A stretch of 45,641 nt of DNA from Hyphomicrobiales bacterium. GTDB lineage: Bacteria > Pseudomonadota > Alphaproteobacteria > Rhizobiales > Devosiaceae. Below the pieces are notes generated by a model. It had not been told where the DNA came from and made no database searches. It was given only the letters and a program-made list of their open reading frames with translations. Both the position numbers and the translations under genes were made by a program. This document shows, piece after piece, positions 16,573 to 27,515 of this stretch; the first letter of the stretch is position 1; each line of letters opens with the position of its first letter. The DNA lies in NCBI GenBank assembly GCA_015490455.1, contig WFXU01000053.1, forward strand, positions 1 through 45,641, read 5' to 3'.

Positions 16573-17658
16573 ATGTTATATTTTCTTGAGCAATTTAGCA
16601 GCCATATAGGCGCGCTTAACGTATTTAGATTTTTAACCTTCCGCACAGCCGGCGCTGTTATGACTTCGTTATTTTTGGTATTTTTATTCGGCCCCTATAT
16701 AATTAGACTATTAAGAGTAAAACAAAGACGTGGTCAGCCAATCAGAGAAGATGGACCAATTGGCCACATTATTAAAAAAAAGGGCACTCCCACAATGGGC
16801 GGGCTTATGATTGTTGCCGGCGCGGTGGTTTCCACTCTCTTATGGGCAAATTTGACTAATCTTTATGTATGGATAGTTTTATTTGTAATTGTCGGCTTTG
16901 GGGCAATTGGTTTTTACGATGATTATCTGAAGGTTAAACGGGCTGCAAATGCCGGGTTTAGAGGTTCCTATAGATTAGCTATAGAGGCGGTTATAGCGGG
17001 CATTGCGGTTTTTTTCTTAGCCCAACTTAGTGAACCGGAGGTTTCTAATTCGCTATTTTTCCCCTTTATAAAAGACTGGGCTATTAATCTTGGCTGGTTT
17101 TTCATTATTTTTGGTGCTTTTGTTATTGTAGCCGCCGGAAATGGCGTAAATTTAACCGATGGGCTAGATGGTTTAGCGATTGTTCCGGTTATGATTGCGG
17201 CAGCCAGTTTTGGGCTTATTGCCTATTTGGTAGGAAATCAGGTTTTTGCCGAATATTTATTAATTAATTTTGTTCCCGGAACTGGTGAATTGGCTATTAT
17301 TTGTGGTGCATTAATTGGGGCTGGGCTTGGGTTTTTATGGTTTAATGCCCCTCCAGCGCAAATTTTTATGGGTGATACTGGCTCTTTAGCGCTTGGTGGC
17401 GGGCTGGGGGCTATTGCTGTAGCCACAAAGCACGAGATAGTTCTGGCAATAATTGGTGGCCTATTTGTGCTGGAGACTGTATCGGTTATTGTGCAGGTTA
17501 TATCTTTTAGGCTAACGGGCAAGAGAATATTCAAAATGGCGCCTATTCATCATCATTTCGAACATTTAGGCTGGAGCGAAAGTCAGATTGTTATTCGCTT
17601 TTGGATTATCGCCTTTGTTTTAGCAATGATAGGGCTTTCTTCGCTTAAATTGCGATAA
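16573..17658 (+). CDS. mraY: Phospho-N-acetylmuramoyl-pentapeptide transferase MraY
   Basis: This integral membrane enzyme transfers phospho-MurNAc-pentapeptide to undecaprenyl phosphate, giving lipid I. It has 361 residues with about ten hydrophobic helices. Motifs include KKGTPTMGG, the FYDDYLK aspartates, [33 protein letters not shown] and the APIHHHFE histidine cluster, so it appears fully active. A 90-nt gap follows, then ftsW. In Rhizobiales relatives murD lies in that position. Confidence 0.97.
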   Translation: MLYFLEQFSSHIGALNVFRFLTFRTAGAVMTSLFLVFLFGPYIIRLLRVKQRRGQPIREDGPIGHIIKKKGTPTMGGLMIVAGAVVSTLLWANLTNLYVWIVLFVIVGFGAIGFYDDYLKVKRAANAGFRGSYRLAIEAVIAGIAVFFLAQLSEPEVSNSLFFPFIKDWAINLGWFFIIFGAFVIVAAGNGVNLTDGLDGLAIVPVMIAAASFGLIAYLVGNQVFAEYLLINFVPGTGELAIICGALIGAGLGFLWFNAPPAQIFMGDTGSLALGGGLGAIAVATKHEIVLAIIGGLFVLETVSVIVQVISFRLTGKRIFKMAPIHHHFEHLGWSESQIVIRFWIIAFVLAMIGLSSLKLR

Positions 17659-17748
17659 TATATCCTTAAATTATGAATATTGTGATATTGAACTAATCTA
17701 AGACCAGTCGCAAAAAATAAAAAATTAGAAAAATCTCATTTTGCAAAT

Positions 17749-18945
17749 ATGCTCTTAACTATCTTGCATTATTTTGTTCTTATGTTTTCACGCAAGCACA
17801 AAACTCCCATTGCCGAATGGTGGTGGACTATAGATAAAACCCTATTAGCATCGCTTATTGGCCTATTGCTAATAGGGGTTACACTTTCTTTTGCGGCCAG
17901 TCCTCCTGTTGCTGAACGATTGGGCTATTCCCCCTGGCATTTTATTATCAGACATATAATTTTTATTGTCCCAACTTTGATTATATTGATTGGCTCTTCA
18001 TTTCTTAATGAGAGAATGGCCAGATTTGCCGCTCTATTCATATTTATCGGATCATTTATTTTGCTTTGGGCAAGTCCATTTATCGGTTTTGAGGCAAATG
18101 GCTCAAAGCGCTGGATAATTATATTTGGTCAATCAGTCCAACCTTCAGAATTCATAAAGCCCAGCTATGCAATTTTAGCCGCGTGGCTATTTTCTCAATC
18201 CATGAAATATAAAGAAATACCGGGAAAAATAATTTCGCTTATTTTAATGGTTTTAATAATTATCCCACTTTTATTACAGCCTGATTTAGGGCAATCTTTT
18301 CTGGTGGCAATGACATTTTTTGCTCTTTTATTTCTATCAGGCATTTCTTGGCTATGGATTTTTATTCTATCCGTGATTGGTATTGCTTCTTTATTTGCCG
18401 CTTATATTTTTTTCCCGCATGTGGCCAGACGCATAGATGATTTTTTGCCAAATAATAATGGCGTTTCTTATCAAGTTGAAAAATCTCTGCAATCCTTGCT
18501 TGAAGGAGGTTGGTTTGGACGTGGACCGGGAGAAGCAATTGCCAATAATTATCTTCCTGATGCTCATTCTGATTATGTATTTTCGGCAGGAGCTGCAGAA
18601 TTTGGTATAATTTTTTCTTTAATGTTAGCGCTATTAATAAGTTTTATTATTCTTCGCTCATTAGCCAATGCTATGCAAAAATCAGATTTATTTGCACGCC
18701 TTACAGCAAGCATTTTGGCTATTCAATTCGCAATGCAGGCAATAATTAATTTGGCGGTAAATCTTAACCTTATGCCTTCAAAGGGCATGACTTTACCCTT
18801 TGTTTCATATGGGGGGACCTCAATGTTGGCAATTGCCTTTTTAATGGGTATTCTATTGAGTCTGACTAGAAAAAAGCCGCATGAAACAATTATGTCAAGC
18901 TTACCTATAAATTTTAATGGAAATAATGAATTAATTTATGAGTAA
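17749..18945 (+). CDS. ftsW: Septal peptidoglycan polymerase FtsW (SEDS family)
   Basis: This SEDS-family glycosyltransferase polymerises lipid II at the septum with FtsI. It has 398 residues with about ten transmembrane helices. Motifs include AEWWWTIDK near the N terminus, WASPFIGFEANGSKRWI, QPSEFIKPSYA, QPDLGQS, GRGPGEA and the C-terminal FVSYGGTSML. An internal ATG at 17782 gives a start closer to rhizobial relatives (about 11 residues shorter); neither start has a clear ribosome-binding site. It overlaps murG by 8 nt. Confidence 0.95.
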   Translation: MLLTILHYFVLMFSRKHKTPIAEWWWTIDKTLLASLIGLLLIGVTLSFAASPPVAERLGYSPWHFIIRHIIFIVPTLIILIGSSFLNERMARFAALFIFIGSFILLWASPFIGFEANGSKRWIIIFGQSVQPSEFIKPSYAILAAWLFSQSMKYKEIPGKIISLILMVLIIIPLLLQPDLGQSFLVAMTFFALLFLSGISWLWIFILSVIGIASLFAAYIFFPHVARRIDDFLPNNNGVSYQVEKSLQSLLEGGWFGRGPGEAIANNYLPDAHSDYVFSAGAAEFGIIFSLMLALLISFIILRSLANAMQKSDLFARLTASILAIQFAMQAIINLAVNLNLMPSKGMTLPFVSYGGTSMLAIAFLMGILLSLTRKKPHETIMSSLPINFNGNNELIYE

Positions 18946-20050
18946 ATTTGTTTTATTAGCTGGTGGAACGGGCGGACATTTATTTCCGGCAATGGCTTTG
19001 GCGCAGGAATTAAATAGGCGCGGGCACGAAATCTATTTGATGAGTGATAAGAGAGTTAGCTCTTATGGGGCTGATTTTCCTGCGAAAAAAACCTTTATTA
19101 TTCCTTCAGCCACACCCTCAACTAAAAATCCTATCAATTTCATAAAAGCGGGATTTATTATTCTGGAGGGGATTTTTATTGCCAGAAAAAAATTAAAGGA
19201 CATTAAGCCAGATGCCGTTATTGCTTTTGGTGGCTATCCTATTGTTCCGCCATTTTTAGCTGCATTTACTTTAGGAATTGCAGGAATTTTGCACGAACAA
19301 AATGCAATTTTGGGTAGGGCTAATAGAGCTATGATTAGATTTGCAAAAGCACTGGCGCTTAGTTTTGAGTTTACCGCTTTTGCAGATAGCTATGATATAA
19401 GGCAAATAATAAGCGGCAATCCCGTTAGGGATAAAGTAAGAGAATTGGCAATGGGAATTAGCTATTCGCCAATAAGAACCAATGATAAGATTCGTCTTCT
19501 TATATTTGGCGGCTCACAAGGAGCAAAAATATTTGCCGAATTAATTCCTCCCGCTATTACATTATTGCCAGATAATTTACTTAGAAAAATAGAAATAACC
19601 CAACAATGTAGGGCGGAAGATCTTGAGCCTGTTACGAATATTTATAAAAAAGCCAAAATTAATTTTGAACTGGCGGAATTTTTTACCGATTTACCCGAAA
19701 AAATGGCCGATAGCCATTTAATAATCTGTCGCTCGGGTGCTTCTTCTGTTGCTGAACTGAGTATGCTTGGCCGGCCTGCTATTTTAATTCCCCTGCCCGG
19801 AGCTTTAGATGCAGATCAGGCGCATAATGCTGCTATGTTAGAATCGGTTGGTGGGGCATGGGTTGTTGAACAGGCAAATATTTCTGCAAAATCACTTGCC
19901 AAACAGCTGGAAGAATTATTAACAGAGCCAGAAATATTGGCCGATGCCGCAAAAAAGGCAAAATCTATCGCTCAACCAAGAGCGGTAGAAAAATTGGCTG
20001 ATTTGGCTGAAAGAGTGATAAATAAAAGAGTGATTAATAAAGTGGAATAA
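18938..20050 (+). CDS. murG: Lipid II synthase MurG (UDP-GlcNAc transferase)
   Basis: This membrane-associated GT-B glycosyltransferase adds GlcNAc to lipid I to give lipid II. It has 370 residues, with N-terminal GGTGGHLFPA, then AFGGYP, HEQNAILGRANR, GNPVR, the second-domain GGSQGAK, and the donor-site ICRSGASSVAEL followed by GALDADQAHNA. The ATG lies inside the end of ftsW (8-nt overlap), and murC starts 3 nt after the stop, so these are translated as a packed block. Confidence 0.96.
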   Translation: MSKFVLLAGGTGGHLFPAMALAQELNRRGHEIYLMSDKRVSSYGADFPAKKTFIIPSATPSTKNPINFIKAGFIILEGIFIARKKLKDIKPDAVIAFGGYPIVPPFLAAFTLGIAGILHEQNAILGRANRAMIRFAKALALSFEFTAFADSYDIRQIISGNPVRDKVRELAMGISYSPIRTNDKIRLLIFGGSQGAKIFAELIPPAITLLPDNLLRKIEITQQCRAEDLEPVTNIYKKAKINFELAEFFTDLPEKMADSHLIICRSGASSVAELSMLGRPAILIPLPGALDADQAHNAAMLESVGGAWVVEQANISAKSLAKQLEELLTEPEILADAAKKAKSIAQPRAVEKLADLAERVINKRVINKVE

Positions 20051-20053
20051 TCA

Positions 20054-21475
20054 ATGAAAATGCCGCAGGAAATAGGTCCAATTCATTTTATCGGAATTGG
20101 CGGGATTGGAATGAGTGGAATCGCTGAAATCTTACACGGACAAAATTATATAGTGCGTGGTTCAGATATGGTGATTAACGCAAATGTAAAGCGCCTGCAA
20201 AATATGGGAATTAAGGTTGAGCTTGGGCAAAGGGAAGAAAATATAAGGGATGCTGCGGTGGTGGTTATTTCTTCCGCAATAAAGAAGGATAATCCTGAAC
20301 TACGTGCCGCTAGGCGAAAAAAAATTCCAATTGTCAGGCGAGCCGAAATGTTAGCCGAAATTATGCGCTTCAAAAATGCTATTGCTGTTGGTGGGACGCA
20401 CGGCAAAACAACGACAACTTCTTTGATAGCTGCTCTTTTGGAGGCTGCTGGACTAGACCCTACCGTAATAAATGGCGGCATAATTAATGCCTATGGCACT
20501 AATGCGCGTGAAGGTAAGGGCGAGTGGATGGTGGTTGAGGCTGATGAAAGCGATGGAACATTTGTAAAATTGCCAGCCGAAATAGCCATTGTTACAAATA
20601 TTGACCCTGAACATTTGGACTATTATGGCTCATTTGCAAAAATGAAAGACGCATATTTGCAATTTGTTGAAAATGTTCCATTTTATGGTTTTGCTCTGAT
20701 GTGTTTGGACCATCCGCAAGTGCAGTCTTTAGTTGGTAAAATAACTGATAGAAGAGTCATAACTTATGGAGAAAATCCTCAGGCCGATGTCAGGCTTTGC
20801 GGGTTAAAAAATAAAAATGGGGTTTCGCATTTTTCAATTAAATTGCGCGATAGAATTAGTAATGAAGAAAAAATAATAGAAAATATCAAACTACCTATGC
20901 CAGGCTTACATAATGCGCTAAATGCAACTGCCGCTATTGCCATTGCCGATCAGCTTGATATTGATAAAAAACATATAATTGCCGGTTTAGAAAATTTTAC
21001 TGGCGTAAAACGCCGTTTTACTAAAGTTGGCGAGGTCAATGGGATAAATATTATAGATGATTATGGGCACCATCCGGTGGAGATAAGCGCGGCTCTTAGA
21101 GCGGGCAGATCATCTACAAAGGAAAATTTAATAGCAATTGTTCAGCCACATCGCTATTCGCGTTTACGCGATTTATTTGATGATTTTGCTAGCTGTTTTA
21201 ATGACGCAGATAGTGTCATTGTCACGCCCGTTTTTGCCGCCGGAGAAGAGCCGATAGAGGGGGTAAATCATATTGAATTGGCACGTAAAATCCGCGCACT
21301 TGGTCATAGAGATGTGCAAACTATAAATGAAGCTAGTGAGTTGGCACCATTATTAGCAAAAATGACCAATAGGGGGGATTATGTTATTTTCCTAGGGGCA
21401 GGCAATATTACTTATTGGGCTAATGAATTGCCAGAAAAATTGACCGCAATATTAAATGAGGACGCCAATGGGTGA
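20054..21475 (+). CDS. murC: UDP-N-acetylmuramate:L-alanine ligase MurC
   Basis: This cytoplasmic ligase adds the first stem-peptide residue to UDP-MurNAc. It has 473 residues, with the nucleotide-fold signature [19 protein letters not shown] loop [11 protein letters not shown], the EADESDGTF block, [11 protein letters not shown], and [10 protein letters not shown], all diagnostic for MurC. The start is 3 nt after murG. The stop overlaps the murB start region. Confidence 0.96.
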   Translation: MKMPQEIGPIHFIGIGGIGMSGIAEILHGQNYIVRGSDMVINANVKRLQNMGIKVELGQREENIRDAAVVVISSAIKKDNPELRAARRKKIPIVRRAEMLAEIMRFKNAIAVGGTHGKTTTTSLIAALLEAAGLDPTVINGGIINAYGTNAREGKGEWMVVEADESDGTFVKLPAEIAIVTNIDPEHLDYYGSFAKMKDAYLQFVENVPFYGFALMCLDHPQVQSLVGKITDRRVITYGENPQADVRLCGLKNKNGVSHFSIKLRDRISNEEKIIENIKLPMPGLHNALNATAAIAIADQLDIDKKHIIAGLENFTGVKRRFTKVGEVNGINIIDDYGHHPVEISAALRAGRSSTKENLIAIVQPHRYSRLRDLFDDFASCFNDADSVIVTPVFAAGEEPIEGVNHIELARKIRALGHRDVQTINEASELAPLLAKMTNRGDYVIFLGAGNITYWANELPEKLTAILNEDANG

Positions 21476-22445
21476 AACAAATTTGCTCGCAAAATTAGGT
21501 GACTGGGTAAAAAATATTCGGGGTCGTATAGTTCCTAAACAAAAATTGTCTGAAATTAGCTGGTTTAGGGTTGGGGGAGAGGCTGAATTATTTTTTCAGC
21601 CTGCAAATATTGAGGATTTACAGTATTTTTTGCAAAATCTACCGGCAAATATAAATATAACCCCCATTGGAATGGGCTCTAATCTATTAATACGCGATGG
21701 GGGAATTGATGGTGTGGTTATTAAGCTTTCAGCAAAGGGCTTTAGCAATATAAAATTATTGGGCAATAATAAAATTGAAGTAGGTGCGGCTAATCCCGAT
21801 ATAAGGGTGGCAAAAGCTGCGGCTGAAGCGGGAATTGACGGGCTCAGCTTTTATCGCGGTATTCCGGGAGGGATTGGGGGAGCTCTTTATATGAATGCAG
21901 GCTGTTATGGAACAGAGACGCGCGATAGAATGATTAGCCTTACCGGAATAAATAGAAAAGGAGAAATAATTACCCTCAATAATAAAGAGATGAATTATGA
22001 CTATCGTAAATCTAATGCCCCAAAGGGAATTATTTTTATTTCAGCAATTTTTCAGGGATTTACAGGCGATAGCGATAAAATAAAAGCAGAAATGGAAAAA
22101 ATTACTAATAAGAGAGAGGGTTCTCAACCAACAAAATCAAGAACGGGTGGTTCAACTTTCAAAAATCCCAAAGGTTATTCAAGTTGGAAATTAATTGATG
22201 AAGCAGGATGTCGCGGGTTAAAAATTGGTAATGCGCAGGTCTCTGAATTACATTGTAATTTTTTACTTAATTTAGGTAATGCAAGCGCATATGAAATTGA
22301 ATTATTGGGAGAAACTGTTCGTCATAGAGTGCTAGAAAAAACAGGCATAAAATTACAATGGGAAATAAGACGCATGGGCAAATTTCTGCCTAATAAGGAA
22401 ATTAGGGAATTTCTGGATGGGGATATTTTTACGGGTGAAGTATAA
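21468..22445 (+). CDS. murB: UDP-N-acetylenolpyruvoylglucosamine reductase MurB
   Basis: This FAD/NADPH enzyme forms UDP-MurNAc. It has about 325 residues and is a type without the long C-terminal extension. Motifs include [48 protein letters not shown], the [11 protein letters not shown] serine region, and [13 protein letters not shown]. The ATG at 21468 overlaps the murC stop and has a GAGGA ribosome-binding site 5 nt upstream, so it is preferred over the ATG at 21456, which adds four residues. It is followed by a 144-nt gene-free gap before ddlB. Confidence 0.95.
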   Translation: MGETNLLAKLGDWVKNIRGRIVPKQKLSEISWFRVGGEAELFFQPANIEDLQYFLQNLPANINITPIGMGSNLLIRDGGIDGVVIKLSAKGFSNIKLLGNNKIEVGAANPDIRVAKAAAEAGIDGLSFYRGIPGGIGGALYMNAGCYGTETRDRMISLTGINRKGEIITLNNKEMNYDYRKSNAPKGIIFISAIFQGFTGDSDKIKAEMEKITNKREGSQPTKSRTGGSTFKNPKGYSSWKLIDEAGCRGLKIGNAQVSELHCNFLLNLGNASAYEIELLGETVRHRVLEKTGIKLQWEIRRMGKFLPNKEIREFLDGDIFTGEV

Positions 22446-22589
22446 GTAACGAGTAATATAAATATAATGGTTGGATTGTGATTTACTGTTGAACTATTCA
22501 TCTTTGCTTCAATAATTTATGCCAATATATTTTGGGCTCTTACAAATTGCTTATGCAAACTGACTGATAAATGCATGTTGGGTGGAAAA

Positions 22590-23510
22590 ATGGCTAAAAA
22601 AATAGCCTTATTAAAGGGTGGTCTCTCGGTTGAGAGAGAAGTCTCTCTGGCAAGTGGCGCTGCTTGCGCCGGAGCTTTAAGAGAAGCCGGCTATGAAGTG
22701 GTAGAAATTGATGTGGGGCGCGATATTGCCAAAAAATTAGAAGAAATAAATCCTGATATTGCATTTAATGCTTTGCATGGCAGATTTGGCGAAGATGGAG
22801 TAATTCAGGGCATATTGGAAATGCTTGAAATCCCATATACGCATTCGGGAGTTCTCGCTTCTGCTTTGGCAATGAATAAACATCAGGCAAAAAAATCATT
22901 CAAGGCCAATTCTATTCCCGTTGCCAATCATATTATCGCTCCAAGAACTGAAATTGCTGCTCGTCATTTAATGGCGCCGCCCTATGTGGTAAAGCCGATT
23001 AATGAAGGTTCTAGCGTTGGGATTTTTTTGGTTAAAAATCAAGATTCTAACCCGGTGCAGGAAATATTAAGTGCCAGTTGGCAGGGTGGAGAATATTTAA
23101 TGGTAGAGCGCTATATTGCAGGTCGTGAACTTAGCTGTGCGGTGATGGGTGATGTAGCGCTTGGGGTAACCGAAATTGTTACAAATTTACATTTTTATAA
23201 TTATGAAGCCAAATATTTAGAAAATGGATCTAAACATATAATACCGGCACAAATTCCACAAAAAATATACCAAAAAGTGCAGGATTTAAGCCTTAAAGCG
23301 CATAAATCGCTTGGTTGTAGAGGGGTTAGCAGGGCAGATTTTCGCTATAATGATATTGGTGGAGAAGAAGGAGAATTGGTTTGTTTAGAAATAAATACTC
23401 AGCCCGGAATGACTAAAACCTCATTAGTGCCGGAATTAGCCGAACATGCAGGGCATGATTTTATTGAACTTGTTAGTTGGATCGCAGAGGATGCAAGTTG
23501 CAATAGATGA
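22590..23510 (+). CDS. ddlB: D-alanine:D-alanine ligase Ddl
   Basis: This ATP-grasp enzyme makes the D-Ala-D-Ala used by MurF. It has about 306 residues. Motifs are KGGLSVEREVSLASG, ALHGRFGEDG, IPYTHSGVLASALAMNK, PYVVKPINEGSSVGI and LEINTQPGMTKTSLVPE, in family order. The ATG at 22590 is chosen because GGTGGA lies 5 nt upstream; an ATG at 22575 lies before that ribosome-binding site and adds five atypical residues. It overlaps ftsQ by 4 nt. Confidence 0.95.
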   Translation: MAKKIALLKGGLSVEREVSLASGAACAGALREAGYEVVEIDVGRDIAKKLEEINPDIAFNALHGRFGEDGVIQGILEMLEIPYTHSGVLASALAMNKHQAKKSFKANSIPVANHIIAPRTEIAARHLMAPPYVVKPINEGSSVGIFLVKNQDSNPVQEILSASWQGGEYLMVERYIAGRELSCAVMGDVALGVTEIVTNLHFYNYEAKYLENGSKHIIPAQIPQKIYQKVQDLSLKAHKSLGCRGVSRADFRYNDIGGEEGELVCLEINTQPGMTKTSLVPELAEHAGHDFIELVSWIAEDASCNR

Positions 23511-24376
23511 ATATTAAGTCCGGAATAAATAAACAAAATAAAAAGGAGATAAGGCCGGCTCAAAATATAAGGGGCAAGCGCTATAAAATTCCCAAAATTT
23601 TGATTAATATAAATCAATTTTATGTTTTACATAAAATTTTCATTTTACGGGTTTTATCGCTTATTTTTATTTTTTTTCTCGCGCTTTTTATTTATCAAAA
23701 GCGCGAAGAAGTGGGAAATTTTGCTCAATATTTTAACCCAACTCTTTCACGCATATTTTCCTCTCTCGGATTTAATATTGAGCAAGTGCAGATAAATGGG
23801 CATTTGTTGACAAGTGAAGCAGAAATTTTATCTGTTCTGAATTTAGAAAAAAATAGCTCTACAATTAATTTTGACGCGAAAAAAGCTCGTAAAAATTTAC
23901 TCTCGTTGCCTGCTATTGCAGATGTGAATGTGCGAAAATCATTGCCAAATAAATTGCTGATTAATATTACTGAATTTGAACCCATCGCTATTTGGCAGGT
24001 TGGCGGGGAAAGCTATCTTATTAATGAAAAGGGTAAAAAAATAGCAAAAGCGCAAAATGGCGCTAATGATGATCTAATATTTGTGATTGGCAAGGGTGGG
24101 GCAGAAAATGCTTCTATCATACTTAACGCTATAAAGAGACACACTGAAATAAGTAAAAATATATATGCCCTAAGTCGTATAGCAGATAGACGATGGGATA
24201 TAATATATAAAAATGGCTTAAGGGTGCGGCTTCCTGAATTTGGCGTTGATGCAGCCCTTTCACGCCTTGAACATTACCAGCAAAATTATTCACTTTTTAA
24301 TAAGGATATAAACTTAATTGATCTAAGGGTTGATGATTTATTGGTTGTCCGCCTGATAGAAAGAGAAGAAATATAG
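23507..24376 (+). CDS. ftsQ: Cell-division protein FtsQ
   Basis: This 289-residue bitopic division protein has a basic cytoplasmic N terminus, one transmembrane helix (about 45-64), a POTRA domain (VQINGHLLTSEAEILSVL onward, about 95-165) and a beta domain ending in INLIDLRVDDLLVVRL. It links the Z-ring to septal synthesis through FtsQLB. It starts within the ddlB stop (ATGA overlap). The family is weakly conserved, but the POTRA segment and position before ftsA make the call firm. Confidence 0.93.
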   Translation: MNIKSGINKQNKKEIRPAQNIRGKRYKIPKILININQFYVLHKIFILRVLSLIFIFFLALFIYQKREEVGNFAQYFNPTLSRIFSSLGFNIEQVQINGHLLTSEAEILSVLNLEKNSSTINFDAKKARKNLLSLPAIADVNVRKSLPNKLLINITEFEPIAIWQVGGESYLINEKGKKIAKAQNGANDDLIFVIGKGGAENASIILNAIKRHTEISKNIYALSRIADRRWDIIYKNGLRVRLPEFGVDAALSRLEHYQQNYSLFNKDINLIDLRVDDLLVVRLIEREEI

Positions 24377-24426
24377 GTGAATAATTTATAGGTTGGGTTA
24401 AATATTTATAATTATGTCTGGATTTT

Positions 24427-25743
24427 ATGATGTTAAGTGAGGCAATGAGTGCCAGATTGAGACCGATTGAAAAGGGGCGCACGCGTTTAGTGTCGGTATT
24501 GGATATAGGTTCAACAAAAATTTGTTGCATTATTGCGCGCCTTGTGCCGCGTGAAAAAGGGCAGGCCCTAAGAGAGCGCTCGCATGAGCCGGAAGTGCTT
24601 GGCTTTGGCTATGGTCCTTCAATGGGGATAAAAAGCGGAGTTGTGACAGATTTGGATTTAGCAGAAAAATCAATTCGCTTCGCGGTCAGTGAGGCAGAAA
24701 AACAGGCTTCAATAACAATCGAATCAATAATTATTAATGTAAGCTCAGGAAATTTAAGATCAAAAACTCTAAGCGCTAATATTTCGCTTGAGGGGCAGGA
24801 GGTTGAATATTCGGATATTGCAAGAGTGCTTGAGGCGGTAAATAAAAGCTATGCCGACAAAAATCGCGTAATTATTCATGCCCTGCCAATAGGTTATTCA
24901 CTTGATGGACAAAAGAATATTATTAATCCCTGCGGCATGGTAGGCGAACAGCTTGGCGTTGATATAGCAATAATAAGTGCCGATATTTTAGCAATGCGTA
25001 ATATTGAATTAGTGCTAAACCGCTGTCACTTGCAAGTGCAGGCCTTTATTGCAACACCCTATGCTAGCGCTCTTGGTGTGTTGGTTGATGATGAGGCTAA
25101 ACTTGGTGTTGCTGCAATTGATTTTGGAGGTGAAACAACTTCCATAAGTGTCTTTTTTGATGGAAATATAGTTTTTGCTGATATTTTACCAATTGGCTCA
25201 GAGCAAATAAGCCTTGATATTGCGCGTCAACTATCAATTTCAATTGAAGATGCACGTAGAATTAAAACTCTATATGCAAGCGTATTACCTGGACAAAATG
25301 ACGAAAGGGAATTAATCCCCATAATGCCAATAGGTGCAGGAGGAGATGAAAACTCTAACGCTGTTTCTCGCTCTACTCTAACTAGGATTGTGCGTCCGCG
25401 TGTTGAGGAAATACTCACAGAGATTCGCAATAGGCTGATAAAAGCAAAAATGATGGATGTTGCTGGCCGCCGCTTTGTATTTACCGGCGGGGCAAGTGAA
25501 TTAACCGGATTGTTGGAAGTGGGGCAAAGAATCTTATCACGCCATGTTAGAAAGGGTAGGGCGGTAGGAATTGCCGGTTTGCCGGAAGATGCACGCGGAG
25601 CAGCTTTTGCTACTATTGCAGGAATGTTAGTTTATCCACAAATTTGCCACTCAGAATTTGTAGCTAAGGGTAAAAAACAAAAATTAATGGGCTCTGGGGG
25701 ATATTTTGCTCGAATCAGCAATTGGTTACGTTCATCTTTTTAG
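24427..25743 (+). CDS. ftsA: Cell-division actin homologue FtsA
   Basis: FtsA binds ATP, tethers FtsZ to the membrane and recruits division proteins. It has 438 residues, with the phosphate-1 loop VSVLDIGSTKICC, VTDLDLAEKSI, the FtsA-specific 1C domain, phosphate-2 AAIDFGGETTSISVF, the adenosine motif VFTGGASELTG, and a basic C terminus (ISNWLRSSF) that probably forms the membrane-targeting helix. Starts at 24427, 24430 and 24445 are all possible. Followed by 167 nt of AT-rich DNA before ftsZ. Confidence 0.95.
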   Translation: MMLSEAMSARLRPIEKGRTRLVSVLDIGSTKICCIIARLVPREKGQALRERSHEPEVLGFGYGPSMGIKSGVVTDLDLAEKSIRFAVSEAEKQASITIESIIINVSSGNLRSKTLSANISLEGQEVEYSDIARVLEAVNKSYADKNRVIIHALPIGYSLDGQKNIINPCGMVGEQLGVDIAIISADILAMRNIELVLNRCHLQVQAFIATPYASALGVLVDDEAKLGVAAIDFGGETTSISVFFDGNIVFADILPIGSEQISLDIARQLSISIEDARRIKTLYASVLPGQNDERELIPIMPIGAGGDENSNAVSRSTLTRIVRPRVEEILTEIRNRLIKAKMMDVAGRRFVFTGGASELTGLLEVGQRILSRHVRKGRAVGIAGLPEDARGAAFATIAGMLVYPQICHSEFVAKGKKQKLMGSGGYFARISNWLRSSF

Positions 25744-25845
25744 AAACAACTTCATAAAATTCATAATTTTTATGCTTAAAAAAGCACAAATTTTTGCAAA
25801 ATTTTTTACAAAAATACAAAAATATTAACCAATTAGTTTGAATTG

Positions 25846-25861
25846 TTAGCGTTGGATTAAC
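25846..25861 (+). promoter_or_regulatory. CtrA-like box upstream of ftsZ
   Basis: TTAG-N7-TTAAC (25846-25861) differs by one base from the TTAA-N7-TTAAC consensus bound by the alphaproteobacterial cell-cycle regulator CtrA. It lies about 50 nt before the ftsZ start, within a 167-nt non-coding gap. CtrA is known to control ftsZ in Caulobacter. AT-rich DNA yields such matches by chance, so this is a candidate only. Confidence 0.35.
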
Positions 25862-25910
25862 GAATTAACTGCTAAATTCACATTAGTAAGTTACTCAAAC
25901 GAGGCCTAAA

Positions 25911-27515
25911 ATGACAATTAATCTTCAAATTCCTGATGTTCAAGAACTAAAGCCACGCATTACAGTATTTGGTGTAGGTGGCGCTGGTGGAAATGCTGTA
26001 AATAATATGATTAACTCCGGATTGCAGGGGGTAGAATTTGTTGTAGCCAACACTGATGCGCAGGCTCTTAATCTATCAAAAGCAGAAAGAATTATTCAAC
26101 TCGGGGTTGAAGTTACAGAGGGCTTAGGTGCTGGCTCTCACCCCGAAGTCGGACGGGCGGCGGCTGAAGAAAGTTTTGATGAGATAAATGATCATCTTAG
26201 CGGCTCGCACATGGTCTTTATTACCGCCGGAATGGGCGGAGGAACCGGAACCGGCGCTGCCCCGGTTGTTGCCAGAGCTGCAAGAGAGCAAGGGATTTTA
26301 ACAGTTGGTGTTGTCACAAAACCCTTTCATTTTGAGGGAAATAGGCGCATGAGCATTGCTGAAGATGGTATTGATGAACTGCACCGCTATGTTGATACGC
26401 AGCTTGTTATTCCCAATCAGAATTTATTTCGTGTAGCCAATGAAAAGACTACATTTGCCGATGCTTTTGCCATGGCTGATGAAGTGCTCTTTTCCGGTGT
26501 TGCGTGCATTACCGATTTGATGACAAAGGATGGGTTGATTAATCTTGATTTTGCTGATGTTCGTGCCGTTATGCGCGGAATGGGCAAAGCTATGATGGGA
26601 ACTGGTGAAGCAAGCGGAGAAGATAGGGCGCGCCACGCGGCAGAAGCTGCCATTGCTAATCCGTTGCTTGATGATGTTTCCATGCAGGGAGCAAGGGGGC
26701 TTTTAATTTCTATCACAGGCGGCCAAGATATGACGCTTTATGAAGTTGATGAAGCAGCATCTCGTATTCGTGAAGAAGTGGATGGTGATGCAAATATCAT
26801 ACTAGGCGCTACTTTTGATGATAGTTTAGAGGGGCAAATCCGCGTATCAGTAGTAGCAACGGGAACTGACGCGGCAATGGTGCAGGCAATGGATCCGCAT
26901 GAACCTAAAGCCGAGCGCACCCTTTCCGTTAAAAATGTGGCTATGGAAAAAACTAACAAAGAAGAAGATGTAGATATTATCGCCCATAATGCAATTGCCG
27001 AAGCGATTGGCGAAAAAAATAAAGAAAATATTGATGCAGGTGGGGTTAGGTTAGAGGAATATCACCCGCAAGAAAAGGCGCCAAAGCCGGTTGAAGTGGA
27101 CGAAGTAAAAGAAGAAAATATAACACCCCCTTCTTATAAGATGGAAAATCCTGCCAGACCCGGCGCGGCAAAAATTGCGTCCAACAAAAGACAAATGCCC
27201 ACTGAAGAAGATTTTCCAATAATTGCGCAAAAAAAAGAGCGACAAAAACAACAAAGCAACTCTCCAAGAGCATTATTTAGAAGATTAGCATCTAATGTCG
27301 GACTTAATATTGGCTCAAATGAGGAGGAGGGCGAAAATTCACAAAATAAACATGATATAGATGCAAGAAGCGCTATTGAATCCGCAAATATGCGTTCTTC
27401 ACGCGGTAAAGAAATAGGAGTTAGTGGAAATCTTGATAATTTGGGGCGTGAAAATCCGCAACCAATACGAAAAGATCATCTTGAAATACCATCCTTTCTA
27501 AGAAAGCGCGGCTAA
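25911..27515 (+). CDS. ftsZ: Tubulin-like division GTPase FtsZ
   Basis: FtsZ polymerises into the division ring. It has 534 residues. The GTPase core (about 15-330) has [23 protein letters not shown], the tubulin signature GGGTGTG (109-115) and the T7-loop NLDFADV region. A long, charged, low-complexity linker of about 190 residues follows, ending in the conserved FtsA-binding peptide [10 protein letters not shown]. The long linker is typical of alphaproteobacteria. The start has a GAGG ribosome-binding site. It is set apart from ftsA by a 167-nt leader, suggesting its own promoter. Confidence 0.97.
   Translation: MTINLQIPDVQELKPRITVFGVGGAGGNAVNNMINSGLQGVEFVVANTDAQALNLSKAERIIQLGVEVTEGLGAGSHPEVGRAAAEESFDEINDHLSGSHMVFITAGMGGGTGTGAAPVVARAAREQGILTVGVVTKPFHFEGNRRMSIAEDGIDELHRYVDTQLVIPNQNLFRVANEKTTFADAFAMADEVLFSGVACITDLMTKDGLINLDFADVRAVMRGMGKAMMGTGEASGEDRARHAAEAAIANPLLDDVSMQGARGLLISITGGQDMTLYEVDEAASRIREEVDGDANIILGATFDDSLEGQIRVSVVATGTDAAMVQAMDPHEPKAERTLSVKNVAMEKTNKEEDVDIIAHNAIAEAIGEKNKENIDAGGVRLEEYHPQEKAPKPVEVDEVKEENITPPSYKMENPARPGAAKIASNKRQMPTEEDFPIIAQKKERQKQQSNSPRALFRRLASNVGLNIGSNEEEGENSQNKHDIDARSAIESANMRSSRGKEIGVSGNLDNLGRENPQPIRKDHLEIPSFLRKRG

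Noticed and set aside
17659..17748. A murD remnant hidden in the mraY-ftsW gap
   Set aside because: Only 90 nt are present and none of the three forward frames gives a MurD-like segment.
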